Below are positions 13,301 to 25,300 of a stretch of 64,000 nucleotides of DNA, piece by piece; within the stretch, counting starts at the first letter, position 1; each line of letters starts with the position of its first letter. Below the pieces are notes generated by a model that ran no database searches, had not been told where the DNA came from, and worked only from the letters and a program-made list of their open reading frames with translations. The stretch is taken from NCBI GenBank assembly GCA_019054805.1, contig JAHQIY010000001.1, forward strand, positions 5,284,501-5,348,500, given 5' to 3'. Made by a program: the position numbers and the translations under genes. This DNA comes from Brachionus manjavacas (Eukaryota; Rotifera; Eurotatoria; Ploima; Brachionidae).

Positions 13301-16300
13301 ATAAATAAGAATTAAGAGGTAATTGCTAGCTAACTATTTCATCTTTCTTTTTTAGCTATTGACGCTGAGTGTTTTTTTAAAGCTAAATATTATTTTGCCT
13401 CCTTTTCTTGGTAAGGAGAGTATTCTGTCCTTTTGAGTGCTGTTGTGTCCTTTACTTAGTAATCCTTTAAATTGGATCTGGCTAATAAAACAAATAAAAA
13501 AAACTTCTCTATTATTTAAATTATCCCGCCCCGGACCCCGTTTTTCTATGCCACTTATTTATTCCAGAAACGACAAATCTCAAGACGTCGTAAACATCTT
13601 GGACATGAAATTTTCTTCGCAAAAATAATTAAAGGACCAAAGGACACATAAGGACAGAATATTATGCTTACTAAGTAAGGCACACAAACATTTTTGTAGC
13701 ATTAAAAATAAGCTCATTGTCAATTCATATCATATTTAACTTATTTTACTTTTATTTTATTCAATAATTTTTTTTTTTCTAGATTTTTTGTTTTTCCTTT
13801 AATCTGAAGGAGCTTTAGTGTGGCACAGATTTATTTTACTAATTTTAGGAAAGCACCCCATGTTCGTCCGAATAGCTTTCGCTTTCATTAAACCGAATTT
13901 TTGTACAAGATTTATCTAATAAAAAATAATACATGAGTTAAAAAAGTTGGACATTAGTGGAATCTTATTTTTGAGCACTTCTTTTTGAAAAACGGCTCTG
14001 ACCCTGACACAGAGTTTACAATTGTCCTGTTGAAACCGGTCCATTTGATAAAAGGGCCTCAAACATTCGTCTCTTACTGCAGAGATATTTTTAAAATTTT
14101 TTCTCCCTTAGCTAGATTCGACCCTTGGTCCCTTTGCTTGGGTGACTAACACACAAATCATTTGACTATTAATACACTTTTTAATTTTTTTTTTAACTTT
14201 GACTTGTGACTTTTAAATAACTCTGGTGTCTATTTTCTTCTAATTTTTTTTTAATTTTTGTTCTTTTTTATCAAATTTGAATTTACTTAGAGTAAATGAA
14301 GTGTAAACCGGTCTTTAACAAACAGATAGACTAGCCTGCTGATTAATTTTGAATCTCTTAATCTAAACTTATCTTTTTTGATTTACATTGCTTAAATTAA
14401 AGGAGTTTTCGATTGATAAAAATAAACAAATAAATAAATTATAAAGGGTTTCTTCTATTAGAAGATTTGTCGCTTCAATAAATTGCCTTTTTCTTGTCTA
14501 TTAGAAAGTGGAAAAAAATTATGTTTAAAGTGGTTCATGATTTAAATTTTATCTTTTAAACTGGACACCTTTTTATAAGAAAACAACTCAAATACTATCT
14601 GCTTTTTTCTATTCGTATTTTGTGTAGTAAATTCGGTAGTTACATTTATGTCACATTTACTCGATTAAAAGAATAATTAAATGCTCTTACATTGAATTAA
14701 TTTTTTTTGATGAACTCCGACTCAAATAAAAATAAATTCCCAAATAAAAAAACAATGCAAAAATAATCAAAATTCATTTTTTTCTTCAAATAGAATTGAA
14801 AAAAACCGAATCATTCTTTTATTCTAGTAAATACGGTGATAACACAACTACCGTATTTCTTGGAAATAAAAAAGTTCCACCATTAAAGGATTCCTTTTCT
14901 TATTTATTTATTTATTTCAAAAACACTTCTTGGATGATCAAGAAAACAAAAAACAAAATAAAATTGAAATTTAAAGACAGATATTTGAATTTTTTTGACT
15001 CCAAAAAAGTGAATCAAATAAAAGAAATATTCAATTGTAATTTAATTTATTCATAAAAATTACGCCAGATTCCGCCATGCTGAAAAAAATGAACTAAAAA
15101 AAATTTTTTTAATGTTTGTTTTTAAAGAGTTTTTAATATAGTTTAGTCAATTATAGTGGTCTTTTCTAAACAAAATAAGTAAAAACCGATTTTAATCTGA
15201 AGATTTATGAAAATAAAATTGAGAGCCAAAAAATCAAGTTTACGCACCATTAAATTTGATTCAAAATTAATTTTTGCCTCAATGGTAGATTAAATTAGAG
15301 AATGTTAATTCAAGGCTTAATTTATTTAAGATTTGGTCAGACAACAAAATTGGCTCAAAATTATAGCGCATTGGGAAACCAAAGTAAATATCTAGTCGAA
15401 GCTAATATCTATTCGAAGTTTTTCCCTTGATTAAACTCATTCTCAAAAAGCAAGACGTTGTCATAGAACAGCTCGATCTCACACAATAAAAACTATTTAT
15501 TTACAATCATTTACTTATTTTTTTTTTTTTTTTTTTTTTTATTTATACTTTTTTTATTCACAATTTTATATTTTCTATAGTCAATTGTAAAATTATATTC
15601 TAAATTATGATCTAAAGAATGCAGGCTGAAAAGAAGGTTTACGCCGTTCTGAACTGCCTGGGGCCTCGGCCCAAATTATTTTTAAAATAAATAAATAAAT
15701 TAAAAGCAAGATCAGCAAAAAATAAAATCAGTTTATTCTAAAATAATACTCCATCGATCATTAAACACCATGATGGCCTTAATACTAGTATTGTCTGAAC
15801 TGTGCAATACTACTAACATCTCCTAAGCAGCTGTCATTCTTTATTTTAATTTATCTATTTTAGTTTTCTTTTACATTTATTTTAACTTATAAAATTTTTA
15901 ATCTCAAAATGATAAACTAATAAAAAAAACAAAATTGAAATAAAGCCACTATAAATCGTACTTCACTATGAATTTACGTTTTTTTGAGGTAACTGAAAAA
16001 AAACATAAACTCCTACAAAGACAAACATTGTCTCCTTTATTTTATTCGCTTAGTAAAAATTGCTAATTAAATTTGTATACTAAACGAGCTAGTTATATAA
16101 CTTATCTGTGTTTAAATCTAAAGTATTAAATTTTTTAGTCATAATGGTCGCCGATTGTCAATTTTTAAACCCAATTAAACTTTGTTAAGTATTTTGTTTT
16201 TGAGTTTGGTTTTGTAGACAATCTTAATATTTATCAACAAGTTTAATATTTTTTCTTGCTTCTTATTTGGAGTTACAACAAAAAAACTTGATTTCACTTT

Positions 16301-19300
16301 CTTTTTGTTGTGTCTTCTTGCTTTGACAAAAAATATTCTGCATCAACCCAACAAAAAAAACAACAAGATCTAACTTAAGTGATAAGCGAGAAAATATTGA
16401 ACATATTTAGTAATCCTATTGTTTTTCGAATTGCAAACTAAGCATTTATAATCGACAAAAAAATAAACAATAAAAAAAACTTACTTTCTGTGTGATACTA
16501 GCATAAATCAAAATTCAAATGATCAAAATTCTTTTTGTCCCGATTAATTACTCTATTTATTCTCAAATGATTTCAAAGAACAATTGCTATCAATTCAGAG
16601 TTAATTGCGCTCTTTTTATTTATCTCAAAAAAATCCTTCACTAAAAGCCAAACTATCTTAATCTCATAAATTAATTAAATTAAAGACTGCTAATTATTTC
16701 GCTGGTGGAAGTGGTTTATTTTGATTTTTAAAGAACGAAAAAATTATTAAAAAAAGAGACTTTAGAAGGAGTATAGGCATGCTAGCACAAAAATCTAAGA
16801 AATTCAATAAAGCCCATTGTGAGGTGAACTTTTTTTTTCAAATAAGAAATGATTTAAAAAAAAAAAACACAACGAAAGAAAAAATTCAACAAAAGGTAAA
16901 GATATAAAACAAAATTCAAATAGAAATTGCTTAATTTAATACTAATAACAACAATAATTTATTTTCTTTTCTCCAATAAGTTGTTCTTGGATTTTTTTCT
17001 ACTTTTTCATGAGCTTCTTTACCTTTCTTATTTTATATTAATAGTATGGCGTTTTTAGCTAAATTTTTTTCTCTGTATGCTTCTAATTTTTTTCTATTTT
17101 ATTTTAAATTCAAACAAATCGGGTCACAAAATATATTAACAAGAGCAAGAAAAAAAAAACAAAAACATTTAATAATCAATTATACTCACGTTGAAATTCG
17201 GACTTTTTGAATATGCTAAGTATGTCTTTAGGAAGATCTGGATTTATGTATTGCATGTTTGATTGATCATTCAAATTGAATAGCTTCAAATAGTCTTTTT
17301 CGACCAAGTAGACCGATTTTGCTTTGTTGGCAGATTGAAACTTGACAAATTTCTGATTTGAAAGCAACAAAAGAGGCAGATCTAGGACGTATCTGGCGGC
17401 TGCACTTGGCCACGCATTTTGGCTGTTGACCGCTGGCTCCTTGATCAAATATCGTAAAAGCTCTATTCTTTGATTTGGCTTTAATGTTTCGATCAACATC
17501 ACATTGTTGTGTAGAATGTCGCTAGTCTGCGAAGGGCTCATTATTTGCAAGCTGTCTTTGGGGCTGAACTTTTGCAGCGCATTGAGCACATGCGGAGGCA
17601 TGATCACAACCGGATAGTTAGTCTCAGAGTAGATCTTTGTCAAAATCTCTTGCAAAATGGACTTGTCGTCCACATCGTTGATAATCATGTCTTCGATAGC
17701 TACATAGCCCCAGCCTTCAGTTGACGAATAAAACAATTCGTGCTTGGCAATTTCTTGCCATATTTCACCAAGTAGTTCAGAGAATTCAGTGTTCTTGTCC
17801 AGATCAGGCATTAGAGACCACAATAGAGTGGGGTCTTTGCGAATTATTTTGGTCAGATCTTTTAACATTAAAGCATATGCATCGTTGAAATGAGATAGTT
17901 TGAGAGAATCGCTAATGTTTAGACGACAAAAATGCGACATCAAAATGCCCTCTTTGTCCTCAATGTAGCAAATGATTGGCTTGGACAAGTAGAGGGTTTT
18001 GATGAAGCCTGTGTCGCTTGATATCAGATTTGACTTGTGACTGAATCGAAGATCTTTGTCACAGTTGTCCGAAATGGGAATAGCCAATTTCATGAGAAAG
18101 TAATTTGAATTCAAGAGACGCATTGTGTCAGCGAATATTGATAAAATCCACTCGGTTTTTTCTATTTTGGTCTCGATTTGTTTCCTTAGTGTTATTATGA
18201 TTGTGCTGGTGCGTGGAAATTCTCCTTCTTGAACAGCATCGTTAATCTTCTTGTATTTGTGCTTGAACTGTTCCATACACGATTCTTCCACGTTAATGCT
18301 GTAGATCTGTTCAAACATTAAATTTAATCATTATTTTCTAGGCTTGAAAAAACCTAATTTTGGTCACAATTTTGAGAATTTATTAGGAAAAAGCAAATTT
18401 AAAACTTGCCATAATTCTATCTAAGGTTTATTTTCTAATAAAATTTTTAAATTAATTTTTATCTTTGACCTATACATGAAATTTAATGTATTGGTTTGTA
18501 TTTAAATGATAATTTGAATTAATTTAATTATTAAATATTGTGTATTTTTTTAAACTATTTTTCTTCGCTATTATTATAAAGCTATTTGTTTAAAATATTA
18601 AATATTTGTAAAGAAATAGTAATTTATATGTCAAATTGAAAGTTTGATTTTTTTGATAAAATCATTTATTTTTGTGGTAGACCACAATTTAAACTCGGTT
18701 ATTTAACACTTCATGTTTTCAATTATTTATTCAAGTTTCTTTAATAAAATTATTGACTCGAACAAATTTCTCAACTAAAAATTTTGTCTTAAAAAATCTT
18801 AATATATATCAAATTGTCTCATTTAAATCAATTGCGTTTAGAAAGTTAAAAGAATTGATAACACCGTAGTCTAATCTGTCTTTGATCCTTTAGTCATAAG
18901 TTTACCATTAAGGTGATATAGTTAATTTTAAGAAGGATCACAAAAATGGAATTTATTTTTCCTATTCAGATGAATCATTGAATCATCACATATTACCAAA
19001 AAATTGTTGACATTTCTAATGATTTTTTCTAGCAAACTTAACATAATTAAAATCAAATTCATTTTTTTGTAGAATTTAATTAAGTACTGTTGTGTTTAGC
19101 AGAATTTTTTTCATTCTCTACATGAGTCTCTCGAGACCTTATTAGGAGCCCTTTTGACTTGTGAACCTTAGCTCCCGCAACAGGACAACCATGTTGCACA
19201 TATTATATGATTAATGGTAACAACCATCTAGAATAAAAAATGAGTGATTAATTCAAATCAACTGAAGAAGATTAGCGCAATTTAAAAATTTCAAAATTTA

Positions 19301-22300
19301 ATAGATTGATGCAATAAATGATTGATGAGTGTTTCAATTCAATTAATATACGCAGAGCTCACAGTAATTCTAGTCACTGACTTTTACTTGTCTTTATTTA
19401 TAAATAAAACTCTTGGTTTTTAGTTTGAGGTAGATTTTGGTGTTAGATAAAAATTCTTTTACCTTGTCTAAAAAAATTTTTAAATTTATCATCAGTCTAA
19501 TGTGAACACAGATAAGACATCTGATATGGCCTAAAAAATAAGTCAATTCAAATTTCTTTAAATTTTGTTAATGTAAAATTGATGACAGAATATTTAAAAA
19601 AAAAATTAATTTAGTAAAAAAAAATTACTTTTTCGATATTTTGGTTGTCTTTGCTTCGACAAAATTGAATGTTGGATATATTTTTGGAGAAAAGAATGTG
19701 CAAATGAGCTTCTTTCATGAAGTCTTTGGCATTTACGAGAATATCCTTGACATAAACAAGCTTATTTGACACACTACAACTACTGTTCTGGGTTCTAAGC
19801 GGCAGTCGAATTATGGTGCCATTGTAAAATTTACTTTTCAGCAAAGGTACATTGAAAATTTTCTCCAATGGCTTAAATTGATCTTCAAATTGTTCGATGT
19901 CATTAGTGTCGTTTTTTAGATCGAAAATGGCCACATACGAGCGTTCGTCCGTCGATATTCTTTCATAGGGGTCGACAAATGCAACTTTGAAGCCACTTAG
20001 AATGGCTATAAAATCCGAAATGTGAAAAAAGGACATAAACTTGGACGCTTGGCTGTTCAGGCCTGGCTTTTGGTTTGGCTTAGAGCGTGGCAAATGAGAG
20101 GACTTGTTTTGGGTCTGGAGTGAAGCGTCGTCATCGTTGTTCACAAATATTTCATCCCAGTGTTCATCTTTGAGTATTGCATCGTATGTTATACAAAGTG
20201 CTGGTCCTTGATAAATGTCATAATCGGTCGCGATGAGATTTTGAGTTTCGTAGGAATTTTCGTTGATCAAACACTTGACAACTTTGGCGCCAATGTTGTC
20301 GCCATAGTGGACCAACGACTGAAATGTGTTTAAATAAAAATGGTTATGATGAATATGATTATTAAAAGGATGGAAACTATTGCTAAACGGCAAATTACTA
20401 AACATTAAGAAAAAGTTTAATTTGGACTGTCTTCTCAGGTAAGTGTCTGGCTTGTTTGTCCGAGCTTGGCAGTGATTGCTTTGAGCAGTGTTTGCTACTA
20501 CCTTGGGTCTTGATCTAGCGTTGCTAGTAGTGATTATGGGTTTGCAATTTTGGCTTACGTTTTGAATTGATAAAGAAGATGATAATTTATTTCCATTCGA
20601 TACAGATAAATTGCTAGTAGGAGAGTTAAGCGAGGAAATCGTACTTTTTACAATTTTTGCTTTTGAATTATTATTATAATTAATTGCATTTATTTTTAAA
20701 TTATGATTATGATAATTATTGTTGTATTTAGCTTTTGGATTAAGAGATGACATTATAAAAGCTAAACCCAAAAAAGAGAAAAACGTGAATAATACGAATA
20801 TCCTATTCAACCTTAGCTCTCGCTATTATTCATAAAACAAATTCTAAAATTTTAAAAAATGTAAAGTTCGATATGCTTCTTTTTTCTAGCATGTTTTAAG
20901 TGAGAGAGAAATTTCTTCATGAGTCAGAAATTACTTGGATTAAATATATTTACTTTATTACTGTAGAATTTTAATATTTTGAATCTTTTTGTTTTCCTTT
21001 ACTCACACACACTTTATCATTAATTTAAAAAAAATCAACTTTTTCACTCATTTCACAACAAACAAAAACTGCTTTTACTTAAAGGTTTTTCTTTAATTAA
21101 GGCCAACCTAATTATTCAACGAGGTTAACAAACAAAAACAAAAAAAAACTCAGGTCAAATTACAGAATGTAATAAGGCAAATAAAAATATGTCTAGGGTC
21201 TACCCCGTTTTGTGGCTTTTTGGCTCGCTTTCGTTATGGTGACCAAAAAAAATTAAATAAAAAAATTTGGTAGAAATTAGCTTTTGTACTAACAACTAAA
21301 AAAAAATATATCAATTAATTAATGTAAATCAATTACAGAGTAAGAAATAAAAAATTCATTTATGCATTCCCAAGTCTTGTTTATAAAAACTACCACACTT
21401 ATCACATTCTACTCGAGTATACCACTCGATTGGTAAAAGATTTGTTTAATAAACAATAAATACTATCAATCACGCTCCTATTTAACTTTTGTTCGTCCTC
21501 TTTTGGAATTTGCTGTGCCTGTATGGTCTCCATTTCTTAAGTCAGATTGTGAGAATCTTGAGAGGATTCAACGCAGATCTACGAAATTTTTTTCTTCAAT
21601 TAGAAACAAACCGTATGAAAGCAGATTGAAGGCTTTGAACATTCCAAATCTGGTGGAAAGAAGAAAAAGAGGTGATCTAATTCAATTATACAAGTTCATG
21701 CATGGAAAAGAAATGGTTGAAAAAAGCAACAATTTTAATGTCACCAAAATCCAAGGAAGAGGTCACTGCTTTAAATATCACAAAGAAATTTCGAGGCTCC
21801 AACATAGAGATAACTTTTTTTTTCGACAGAACCGCTAACATATGGAACTCACTGCCAAATCAATTAGTTGAAGCCCCCAATGTTAACAGCTTTAAAGCAG
21901 GCATTGATTGCTGGATGAGCAGCAATCAATGACATCAGCTGTCATAGTGTGCCTTATCAGCACACTCGCTGGCTAGCCAGCTACAGTCAAAACTGCTACT
22001 ACTACTATTTTGTGTTTTGGCTTAAATTAAATTGAATAAATTTTAGAAAAATGGTATTCAATAGAAAGTCTTTTTAGCCTGGAAATAAACTGTTCATTAT
22101 TTTTAAACACTTTTGTTTGCAGCAAAAGTTAAATTAAAAATAAGTATCTTTATTATAATTTATTAAGCAATCTGCTAAGTTTTAAATCTTTAGATCAGTC
22201 TTGATACTACGATAATTGCTGTAATCAAAAATCTAAATTCAAACCTTAGCTTAAAATCTGACATTAATAAAATTTTTAAATGGTCAAATGCCTGGTCAGC

Positions 22301-25300
22301 TAAATGTTAAACAGTGTAAATTGTTTAACTGGGTCGTAACAACACAAAATTTGAGTACACAATGTTTGAGACCCAGTTGCTAAACACATCAAATTGCGAA
22401 AAGGATTTGGGCATTTTTATCCAGAGCGAGTTAAAATGGGACGCCCAGGTCAAAAGCTCAACTCCTATAGCAAATCGTATTCTAGGATTGCATCATGGTC
22501 TCCATTTTATGAAAAGGATGTCAATTAACTTGAAAAAGTTGAACGAAGATTTGCAATATCTTGATTATTCCCAGCGTTTATTGAAACTTGATTTAACTAA
22601 TCTTAGAATAAGAAGACTTCGAGGTGATTTGATTCAAATGTGTAAGATTGCAAACAATTTAGAAAAAGTTAGTTTTGAAAACGGGATAAATTGTAGTCTA
22701 AACATAATGCCTGATACCAGAAGATACGACTTGGGAAGGAATAGCAAGAATATGCAGAAAACTGTCTTCGAAGATTTTTTGGCTAAAACACTTGTGAATT
22801 AGTGGAACAAATTGCCAGAGGAAACAAGATTGACGGCGAAGCGTATTAAAACAACTTATATAGCTTATTAAAGCTTGGCTTGCAGAATCTCCAAGCTGCA
22901 GCTAATTTTACTTCTGCTCCTAGTTTTAGCACTAACTTTTGGATATCCTCTCTTGAATATCCAAAATAATTGAAATATCCAACCTAATAAATTCGAGTTT
23001 ATCTATTGATACCCAGTAACGAAACTAAAACATTAAATCAGAGACAGCTATCTCCCGCTAAAACTTTGAAAATCCACTTTTTTTCACACAAAAAATCTTC
23101 ACAATAAAAAGACTAAATATTTTTCATGTAACCAGATTGATGGAATTTCTTGGCTAGATGAGCCGCCATTGTGGTAGTGAGCCTGGCAAAACGGGTTAGA
23201 GCCAGAAAATGAGCTGTTTTTTTTTTTAAATTAAATTTTGTGAAAAATTTATTTTTCAAAAATAATTAAAACTTGAGAATTTAAATACTTGAGACATACG
23301 GATAATTTTCGCGTCGTCTTAGTTTTTATTGCAAAGAATCTGACTCATAAATGGAAAAAGAAAAGAAAAATTTTTGTTCTAATGAAATAAATATTGAATG
23401 TTATTACCTTTTCTATTCAAATAAGATTTAAAATGTATCGTTTGATGCTTGGAAAATCATAAAATTTCTATAAATAACAATAGTCATTTCGAACAATTTT
23501 AAATGACATTAATGAGCTATTAATCAAAAACCAAAGGCCTTATTTGGACACTTGCTGCAAGCAATCTTTTCAACTAACTTAAATAGGGATAGTTTTAAAC
23601 TTTTTCTCATTTGTTGAATCTAAAGTCTTTCTTGAGTCAAATAGATACAAAAAAATCACATACCTCTATGGTCTCGGTTGATTTGGGCACATTTTTTAAA
23701 AAACACTTGAACAAATCGGCAATGCGTATACTCGGGCTGGATACGATTCGCATTTTTAGCTCAATGTTTTCTAGTGTCTTTTTTATCGAGCTTGAACTCG
23801 TCAATAAATTATTTTGTGAAGATGAACTATTCAAATCTGTCGTCTTTGATTTAGATCTAGCCCGGAGCTGAATTTCATTCGTAATCGGTTCGGCCTGATC
23901 CAAACTACTTGCCTCGAACCGACTTGGCGAAAAAAATGTTTTGGGCGTTCTTTTGTGAATTACCGGCTTAATACTGGATGAGTTTGTGTACGTGGGATTT
24001 ATCACATTAAGATTGACGATGTTATTGGAGTGGTTTGGTGGCTGGATAATTGCTGGCCTGGCCGGATTTTTGAGTGAAGTGGATTTTTTGACCGCGCTGG
24101 ACGATGGATTAGGTCCTGTTGAGTAAAAACGATTAGTCTGCACTTTGCTGCTGGGAGTCTGCTTGAGAAAAAAAGAAGAATTGGACGAAGGGTCTTCTAG
24201 GCTTGGATATGATGGCGTCGAGGGCGATGGTCTGCGGGTCCTATGCTGGCCGTAATTTAGACTTGGATTATTTGCTGGTTGATGAATGAAAGTCGTGGCT
24301 GTTAGCTTTTTCTTTGGGCTCGTTAAAGCATCCGTTTCTTTGTCTTAACAATAGAAGATTATTTAGATTGTTAAGCTTTTATAAAATAGTTTATTTGCCT
24401 TTTAAAAAAATATCTCAAATATTTTTATATAGCTTATTAGAAGAAAGAATTTTTGGAAAAACTAATCTTTAAACACTTTAACAAGTTATTAAATAAGATG
24501 AAATTATTTTTATTTCTACAACCTCCTCGCTTTTACTTATGAATAATCAATTTATCATAATCTCCGAGAATATTTTTTCGCCTACTTAGATCACTGATCA
24601 TTTTTCTAGAATAAAAATAATTATCAATCTTAGAACAAAAAAGAAAGAAAAAAGCTAAAGATAAGTTCTCATTCTGGGCGGTTGAGATTTTTATTTAAAG
24701 TTGACGCTTGCTTCTTATTAGATTAATATTTTTGTTGTTGCCTTGCAACTTGAATTTGAGTTTTTTTTTTTTTAATTTTTTTGATTACGAATAGAGGATT
24801 ACCGGGTTATAAAAGTACAAATTTTTCTTTTAAACTAAACTTTTTTCTAAAAACCAATTAGCCATTTGATTAAAATTTTTTATTATTTGACTGAGCCAAA
24901 ATTGTTTTAAGTAGCCTTGCTCATAGCGGTGAATCGATGATTTATTGATTTTTTTCTTCTTAATTTGAAGTAAAAAAGCTAGCTCTGAAAATGTAAATTT
25001 TAATTAATTTCGTTATGTTTGATTTTTAATAAAATATTATAAAAATATTTAATTTTATTATAAACAAGAGCAATACAGGTAAATTTTAATTAAGTAAAAA
25101 TAACTAATTTGTTTGCCTATTGCTTTTTTGAATTGTAAAATACACAAACAAGCATTTTGAAAATCAAAGAGAGTACGTGACCATATACTCACAAAATATT
25201 TTAAAAACCTCAATACCTTTTAGTGATAACCATGGCCCCGAAAAAAATTGCTAATTTAAACTAGAATACATTGCTTTTGTGGAACAAGATCTATAAAGCT

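Larger units (their letters stand above)
12853..17189 (-). other. SACS: Sacsin intron 4 (4.3 kb), repeat-bearing
   Basis: AT-rich intron that hosts the foldback, LINE tail, SINE and RT fragment listed separately. From 15,700 to 17,189 nothing coding or structured is evident. Confidence 0.6.

Noticed and set aside
20760-20822. A signal-peptide-like hydrophobic start (NRIFVLFTFFSFLGLAFIM) as the true start of a separate gene at 20810
   Set aside because: The frame there opens with TTG, not ATG, and extends upstream to an AG acceptor at 20823 in phase with exon 2. The hydrophobic stretch may simply be intron-proximal. A separate start at the ATG near 20753 cannot be fully excluded.
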